Notes under the pieces: model-generated
What the model was told of the DNA's origin: nothing
The model's database searches: none
The model's input: the letters and a program-made list of their open reading frames with translations, nothing else
Program-made: the position numbers and the translations under genes
Part shown: piece by piece, positions 58,249-64,000 of the stretch
Numbering within the stretch: position 1 is the first letter of the stretch
How the letters are laid out: each line of letters opens with the position of its first letter
Source: Gordionus sp. m RMFG-2023
Lineage: Eukaryota; Nematomorpha; Gordioida; Chordodea; Parachordodidae
Assembly: GCF_954871325.1 (NCBI RefSeq)
Contig: NC_088775.1
Location: 51,685,561 to 51,749,560 of the forward strand
Length of the DNA stretch: 64,000 nucleotides
Direction: 5' to 3'

Positions 58249-59755
58249 CAGAGACCTGCAGGCCCGGCCCGGCCCGGGCCGTATTTTAAATTTTTTAAAT
58301 ATACCCGGGCCGGGCCTAAAAAATTTTTTTTTTAAATATATCCGGGCCGGGCTAGGCCTAAAAATTTTTTTTTAAATATATCCGGGCCGGGCCTAAGATT
58401 GTTAAGGCCGGGCCGGGCCTTAATATTTTTTATAAAAATTTTAACATTATGAGTTAATGGTTATAAGATTATATTATATTATAGTTATGATTAATATAAT
58501 ATTGGGTAATGGTTAACACACCTAACACCCACAGATCGATCTAATTATTAATTTCCTGCAAATTTATTCAAAGTATTAATATATTTTTTTATAATTCATA
58601 TCTAAATTTTTACAACATATTTTACCAAAACAATTAAATAAAGGAATATCTTAAATAAGCCCCAATATTCAAGTATTAATAATATATTTTTTATAATTCA
58701 TATCTAAATTTTTAGAATATTTACCAAAACAATCAAATAAAGGAATATCATGGCACAAATTACTAATGATATAATTAATAAAATTAAATATAATATTTAT
58801 TCTTTTAGAAATACAAATAATAATTTAAAATCTGAAATATGGGCTAAATTTAACATCATCATAGATGAAAATAAAAAAAACATTGGCTACGTACAATGTA
58901 AGAATTGTTCAAGTATATTATCTTATAATTATAAACATGGTACATCACATCTAAAAAGACATAAATGTGATGGTAAATCCATGAAAATTAATAAAAAATT
59001 TTTACACCTGAAAAACCAACCTATAAATGTAATATAAAATATTTAAAAATTATAAAATAAATTATATTAATATTGTGCAATTAGATTATATTTTCAAAAT
59101 ACTATTTATTATACATGCATTTTTTTAAATAGCGATTTATTTTTATTTTATAAATTAAATAGTAAATTAAATACAATATATTATATTCTCAAAATATTTT
59201 CCATTTTTATAAATTAAATATTAGTTTTATTTTTTTTAAATGCAATATAAAATATAGTATATGCTCAAAATATTATTACCATTTTTATGAATATTAGTTT
59301 TATTTTTATAGAAAATGCAAAAAATATAGTTATATGCTCAAAATATCCATTTTTATAAATAACAGTTTTATAATTTTTATAAATTCAATATAATATTCTC
59401 AAAATATTAGCTTTTTTCATGTATTTTTTAAATAATAAGCGATAATACTCGCTGAAAAATTTGGTAAAATACCTCATAGGTGAATTTTTTTATATACCAG
59501 GTCGAATATAATTTTAAAAAATTCCGAGCCGGGCCTGAAATTTTTTTTTTAAATATCCGGGCCGGGCCTTAAATTTTTAAATCCGGGCCGGGCCTGGCCG
59601 TAAAAATTTTTTTTTAAATTTATCCGGGCCGGGCCTTAAATCTATAAATCCGGGCCGGGCCGGGCCGTAAAAAAATTTTTTAAAAAATATCCGGGCCGGG
59701 CCTAAAAATTTAAAACCGGGCCGGGCCGTGCAAATGGTGCCTCTGCAGGTCTCTG
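58249..59755 (+). mobile_element. hAT family 4 (GGCCCGG), longest copy
   Basis: CAGAGACCTGCAGGCCCGG at the left, CTCTGCAGGTCTCTG at the right, flanked by perfect ATATATGT (58241-58248 and 59756-59763). CCGGGCCGGGCCT blocks alternate with AAATTTTTTTTTAAATAT spacers for about 190 bp at the left and 230 bp at the right. It carries a BED-finger frame. Removing the insert and one duplication makes the host transposase frame continuous (D-N-I-C-I-D-E), so it inserted without other damage. Confidence 0.95.
58750..59037 (+). CDS. BED zinc-finger protein, N-terminal exon of a family 4 hAT transposase
   Basis: 95 codons from ATG at 58750: MAQITNDIINKIKYNIYSFR, then SEIWAKFNIIIDENKKNIGY, VQCKNCSSILSYNYKHGTSH and LKRHKCDGKS. 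W-x-x-F...C-x2-C...H-x-x-x-H-x-x-x-C matches the BED finger (C-C-H-H/C) that binds transposon ends. It is intact over the domain and then runs into A+T-rich DNA, so the rest of the transposase is deleted. Such a fragment could still bind DNA if expressed (inference). Start chosen as the first Met, right after a purine-rich lead (AAAGGAATATC). Confidence 0.7.
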   Translation: MAQITNDIINKIKYNIYSFRNTNNNLKSEIWAKFNIIIDENKKNIGYVQCKNCSSILSYNYKHGTSHLKRHKCDGKSMKINKKFLHLKNQPINVI

Positions 59756-61289
59756 ATATATGTATTGATGAAAACATTTCAGTTTTCTCTGATGAAGAAA
59801 TACCAGAGGGTATTGACGAATATTATGATAATACAGACAAAATATTAGATGATATGAGCAAAAGCTTTGGTCTAAGCTGTATAAGATGTTCAGCTCATAC
59901 TAAAAAACATATTTAAAATTGGATTTAGTCAAAATTCGGGACATCATAAAATAAATAAAATCTCAAAAATATAAAAATTTATTTATAATGGATAAAGTTA
60001 CCAAACCCACTCTAGATACTATTACTAGGTGGAATAGTACATATCTCATGTTAAAAAATCTTATAGATAATAAAGAATTTTATGTTAAAATGGGTGAGTT
60101 ATACCCAGAAACTTTGATTAGTTTGGATTTATGGGATATAATTCAATTTGGCACTTCTATACTAATGCCATTATACTTATTTAATCTGAAATTACAAAAA
60201 AAATATTGTAATTGGTGATTATTTTGCTTCTTGGCTAGAATGCAAAATGGAACTGAAGAAATGGATAATCAGTTATCTAAAAATATGTTAGAGTGTTTGA
60301 ACATGAGAGAAAGTTTTCTCTTTCAAAATGATGCATTTCGAAGTGCTATTTATATGGATCCAAGATTCCATTATGAAAATGGGAAATATTTTTCGAAAGA
60401 CGATAAAGTATTGGCCAGGGTAAATTAATAAACTTATAATATACATCTTTTTTATTTTAGGAACATATATTTGCAACCTGGAAACAATTGCAAATTATTG
60501 ACCCATATAAAGAACATCCAACCTTGATTTTGCCTCCTACAAAAGATTATAAAAAAACCAAACTTGATCTCTATATCGAGCGTGATTGCAAAAAAGTGCC
60601 TGTTTATTATGAAGAGGGGAATAGTGATATCAAACTTAAAATAGAGTCTCTCTTATACAACAAAAGACTACTATCCAACCAAGATATTTTACAATATTGG
60701 CTTTCACGAAAACACCAAGATACAGATTTATTTAAATTGTCTCAAGTAATTCTCGCTGCTCCTTGCGCTCAGGTCTCAGTTGAGAGAGCATTTAGTGCAT
60801 TAGCATAACTGTAACCTCTCTAAGGACAAGATTAGATAAAGATACACTTGATGATATTTTAATAATAAAACTAAATCGTACATTGTTAAATAATGTGATA
60901 TTTTAAATTATTATTTATATAACCTATTTCATTACATAGTTATAATTTACATTGAAATTTTAATAAATAAAAATTCATATAAAAGGATTGATTTGGATGA
61001 TAACAAAATAAATAGATTTTTTGTACGATTAGTATAATCAGATGGGGCATATTTTACTAGAATTATCCAAATAGTAATTTCTAAGATCAAAAATTTATTT
61101 AATATTTTTAAATGTTTTTGTCGTAAAGATATGTTTATTTAGTGCATCTTTTTAGTTGAACTCCATTCTAGCATCTAAAAATTTAACATATATAATACTA
61201 TTATCATCTGCAATGGAGTTGAGAATTAGATAATTATCTAGTTTAAAATTATATCAAAATATTTTTACGTTTGTTTAATTAAAAATATA

Positions 61290-61925
61290 TAAAATGAGTA
61301 ATAAGACAATTGTCACCTTTATAGGTAGTAAGCTCATTACTACCAAAAATTAGAAAAAGCTTAATAATAACAATGTCACTTATAAAAAATATTTTTACCT
61401 ATTTACTTTTAAAAAATATTCATAATTATGGATTATGACAATTGTCACTGTTCTATGGTACATCTTCACTGAAATTTTAATTTAACATGTTTACAAAACA
61501 TATTTTTACTTATTTGCTTTAAAAAAATTTGTTGATAATTAACGATTATGACAATTGTCACTTTTCTATGGTACATCTTCACTGAAATTTTAATTTAACA
61601 TGTTTACAAAACATATTTTTACTTATTTGCTTTAAAAAAATTTAAAAATGTTGATAATTAACGATTATGACAATTTTCACTTTTCTATGGTACATCTTCA
61701 TTGAAATTTTAATTTAACATGTTTACAAAACATTTTACTTATTTGCTTTAAAAAAATTTAAAAATGTTGATAATTATCGATTATGACAATTGTCTCTTTT
61801 CTATGGTACATCTTCACTGAAATTTTAATTTAACATGTTTACAAAACATATTTTTATTTATTTGCTTTAAAAAAAATTTAAAAATGTTGATAATTAACGA
61901 TTATGACAATTGTCACCTTTATATC
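61290..61925 (-). repeat. Right array of about 117-bp units with GACAATTGTC, inverted
   Basis: Units read AGTGACAATTGTCATAATCG on the minus strand, near 61436, 61550, 61670, 61788 and 61905. The spacer TTACTTATTTGCTTTAAAAA and GGTACATCTTCACTGAAAT mirror the left array at 44600-45470. Confidence 0.9.
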
Positions 61926-62597
61926 CTTTACAATCACTGAAACTATCTTGAAACATGCTCAACTAGCTTATTTTAAAAAATTATTTTTAAAGGTTCTGAG
62001 ATGAGTATGTCACTTTTATACTTTACATTAAATATAAATTAATTATGACAAAACACTAATTATTAAAAAATATGTAATCGTTAAATTCTCACATTTACAA
62101 CTTATGAAAAATAATATTTTTCTTAGATCAAAAAATAAAATAAAAGCAATCTCAAAAATTTTATTTTTAAAAAATCACAAAATATTTGTACAAAAAATTT
62201 TTGGATCAAAAATGTTTTATTATAATAAAGATTTTATCATATTATAAAATTCCAAAAATTATTTCTCAAATGAAGATTTTATTACAAAAAAACATTTTTT
62301 ATTTTGCTCAAAAATTTTCTTTTTCTTTGAGCAAGCTCAAAATTTTTTTAGCGAAAAAATCTTCGCATTTTTTGATCTTCAAAAGAGCTACGATCTATGA
62401 AGATTTTTTAATTTTGAGCAAATGTTAAACCCTGAAAAAATTTCCCCGACATAAAATGGCCTCTATAACAAAAATAAAATGTAAAAATTTTAAAAATGTT
62501 TATCTAAAATCATTTATTTTTATAAAATCGAAATCCATTTTTATTTATATTTTTTAAATAATAATTATTATTATTTTTTTGCGCATTCTGTTTATAA

Positions 62598-62798
62598 AAT
62601 TGTGCGATAATCTCTTCAGAATCAGATTTTAGTGAAGCTGGTGATATTGACAGTTACCTTCGCCGAAGGCTGACCTCTGATAAATTGGAAATTTTGGTAT
62701 TTCTAAAAAGAAATCTTCGATATATTAATGTTAAATATTATTTTAAATATTTATTTCTAATTTCATATAAATTTGTTTATTACTTATTATGTATATAG
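62598..62798 (+). pseudogene. hAT family 2 transposase C-terminal fragment
   Basis: Open frame to TAG (62796-62798). SSESDFSEAGDIDSYLRRRL is followed by TSDKLEILVFLKRNLRYINV. The F-S-x-A-G-[DE]-I...R-x-R-L-x-x-[DE]-x-x-x-x-L-V-F-L-K-x-N pattern is the last part of the hAT dimerisation domain. It belongs to the family 2 copy split by the 18-kb element; the rest of the gene is not present. Confidence 0.65.
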
Positions 62799-63045
62799 AT
62801 TAATGTACTACTTATTATATAAAAGTGATTTAACAATAAAAATATTTTATACACTTTTAGAATTGCAATTGAATTGAATATAAACTATAACTGATCATTA
62901 TAATATATTTAAATGACATAAGTTATGTTATAGTTAAATTATAGATGTTATAATAATAAAAAGTATAAAAAATTAAAACCATTGATATCTTTACAGAATA
63001 CAGAATTAGATATGATATCGGATCGGATCGGTAATCGGCCGATAT

Positions 63046-63839
63046 CAATTTAATATTAGAAATATAGAATTTGTAATTTAAACAATATCTTAAATTTAAT
63101 TTTATATTTAGAATAAAATTTAAATTTGTGATAGAAATCATATTGGGTAAAATTTAAAAGGATATGCTTGAAAATTTTTTAATTTTTAATATGGACCAGA
63201 CATTGGCCTGAAATTTTTTTTTCTCGAACCTGGCCAACCTATAATAATTTTGTAATTTTTTCCCAAGTCTATAGATAGGTAAATATCTGAAAACCATATT
63301 GTTGGGAAAATTTTCTCAAGGCCGCCAAAGACCATAATAATTTTGTTAGTAGAGAACTGAAATAAAATATATAAGTCATAATTCATTTAAAAATAAAATC
63401 AGAATATGAAAGTTGCATGGACTTGGTTTCTTGATCAGGCCTGGCTATTGCAAAAAAAAATTTTCAGGCCAATGTATAACCCATATTTAAAATTCAAAAA
63501 TCTTAAAGCATCTCTATTTTAAATTTTATCCATTATGATTTCCATCACAAATTTAAATTATGATATCTAATATATGCTCACGGTATACATTGCAACAATT
63601 TTACCTCTTTTTCTCCTAAATTTTAATATTTATATAAAAATTTTAATAAAGTATATTTAGTACCATACACACAAGCTAAATCATTACCCTTCAACCCCGT
63701 CAGCTAATATGGTAATAAACGGCAGAATTTTAAAAATATCAGCGAGCAAATACTTTTCAATTTGATCGAAAAATGGATAACAGTTTCACCGCCTCTTTTT
63801 AAATATATATATAATTAATATTTTAAATTTAATTATATT
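63046..63839. repeat. Decayed repeats related to 14940-15880
   Basis: Contains AATCATATTGGGTAAAAT near 63137, GACATTGGCCTGAAATTTTT near 63201, TTGATCAGGCCTGGC near 63432 and TTTTTCTCCTAAATTTTAAT near 63608, all shared with the older copy. No ends or gene defined. Confidence 0.4.
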
Positions 63840-63910
63840 CAAGTAGGTACTTGCTTAAAACATACGACTTTGAAACGGGAGGTTTGTGGTTCGACTCTCG
63901 TAGAGAGCAA
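63840..63910 (+). mobile_element. tRNA-derived sequence, probable SINE head
   Basis: GTAGGTACTTGCTTAAAAC resembles an A box region and GTGGTTCGACTCTCG is a good B box. An anticodon-arm-like GACTTTGAAACGGGAGG lies between. The acceptor and D stems do not pair well, so an intact tRNA gene is unlikely. An A-run follows. Confidence 0.4.
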
Positions 63911-64000
63911 AAAAAATAACATTACACTATAGTCTCCTTAAATTTTAAATACATTTGAAAACGATCATGTTTTGATTATGGAGATTATATATATTAGATT

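Larger units (their letters stand above)
57430..60905 (+). pseudogene. Transposase pseudogene of the 18-kb hAT
   Basis: Plus strand, in order: NSSKNLATCSMCDKKMKS (BED finger Cys pair, about 57430-57490); NLKRHITSQHP (BED His pair, about 57528); EGFRI and KIKYTASEIRLQIIHELKNK, then SFKIDTATRYNKSILGIN (57772-58002, first Asp); YSITVDNGANMIKMVNIIAK (58108-58170, second Asp); the family 4 insertion at 58249-59755; CIDENISVFSDEEIPEGIDE; CIRCSAHT; VTKPTLDTITRWNSTYLMLK; NDAFRSAIYMDPRFHYENGK; a likely 41-bp intron (GTAAAT at 60420 to TTTTAG at 60460); and LAAPCAQVSVERAFSALA (dimerisation). Stops at 58000-58002 and near 58071, and frameshifts near 59900, 60200 and 60807, disable it. Confidence 0.85.
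44136..62434 (+). mobile_element. 18.3-kb hAT with GACAATTGTC subterminal arrays and many nested insertions
   Basis: Inverted arms: 44136-46187 and 61130-62434. The outer 0.5 kb pairs throughout (for example TCAAGATGGTTTCAGTGATT at 44567 with the complement near 61950), followed by the array of about 117-bp units and then AACTAAAAAGATGCACTAAA at 46143 with its complement at 61135. Flanks read AAAAATTT on both sides, compatible with an 8-bp target duplication but low in complexity. The right end reads CAGGGTTTAACATTTGC on the minus strand, a hAT-like end; the left end has lost the CAGGG. Subtracting the four insertions leaves about 5.4 kb, with its transposase pseudogene at 57430-60905. The element at 27862-30090 is a deleted relative. 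Confidence 0.75.
44043..63045 (+). mobile_element. hAT family 2 copy split by the 18-kb element
   Basis: Left remnant 44043-44135: TAGGGATATACCGATA, then ATCGGATCGGGCCGATATTT. Right remnant 62435-63045: CCCCGACATAAAATGGC, then a transposase C terminus, ending in ATCGGATCGGATCGG. The two halves abut in the related copy at 13626-13700, which shows that the 18-kb insertion split one element. Right TIR not resolved. Confidence 0.65.

Noticed and set aside
59577-59777. 66-codon minus-strand frame rich in R-P-G-P-A
   Set aside because: Translation of the GGCCCGG subterminal repeats of the family 4 hAT, not a gene. The plus-strand tail of 58117-58335 (A-R-P-G-P) is the same artefact.
63840-63910. 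Functional tRNA gene
   Set aside because: The B box is good but the acceptor and D stems do not pair; it is more likely a SINE head.

Overview
The window is very A+T-rich (about three-quarters A+T by eye) eukaryotic DNA made almost entirely of transposable elements inserted into one another. Spliceosomal signals (GTATGT and GTAAGT donors, CAG and TAG acceptors), tRNA-derived SINE heads, and the hAT, PIF/Harbinger-like, foldback and Ty3/gypsy families fit an animal (an A+T-rich arthropod would suit) or an early-diverging fungus. The sequence does not decide between them. There are no prokaryotic features.

Host genes. Two pieces do not look like transposons. A plus-strand open exon (2875-3124) encodes a protein end with a C-terminal membrane segment. 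Convergent with it on the minus strand are an ATG-containing first exon (21176-21293, donor GTATGT) and a terminal exon (3276-3514, acceptor TTTTACCAG). Both minus-strand exons are in phase 1 and could join as one 118-residue protein across a 17.7 kb intron built mostly of transposons.

Layout. 1-2400: broken Ty3/gypsy copy. 4243-10370: decayed hAT copy, an element with inverted arrays of a 14-bp unit, and an element with terminal inverted repeats (TIRs) of about 0.5 kb. 11181-12327: hAT carrying a SINE. 12719-19718: 7 kb element with inverted G-tract arrays, holding a 1-kb hAT and an 1.8-kb foldback. 22433-26981: hAT with a long transposase pseudogene, holding a PIF/Harbinger-like element that itself holds a 218-bp MITE. 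27010-31305: hAT with two further nested elements. 31498-31918: possible solo LTR. 32099-36434: hAT fragment split by a 3.3-kb hAT, which holds a MITE and a TIR element with an uncharacterised transposon protein. 36903-39490: hAT with a minus-strand transposase. 39633-41517: hAT of the ZMYM/DUF4371 kind. 44043-63045: hAT remnant split by an 18.3-kb hAT.

The 18.3-kb hAT (44136-62434) has terminal inverted arrays of a roughly 117-bp unit carrying the 10-bp palindrome GACAATTGTC. Inside lie its transposase pseudogene and, most strikingly, a 9.9-kb foldback element (47334-57254). That foldback is a giant palindrome of 300-bp dimeric satellite repeats flanked by the 9-bp direct repeat CATTAATTC. 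A second, unrelated foldback (16063-17866) also has a 9-bp flank, GTTTCGTTT. Together they suggest a group of foldback elements with Mutator-length target duplications.

Most boundaries were set by matching terminal inverted repeats and target-site duplications (8 bp for hAT, 9 bp for foldbacks, TAA for Harbinger). Family names come from protein motifs read by eye; no database search was possible.
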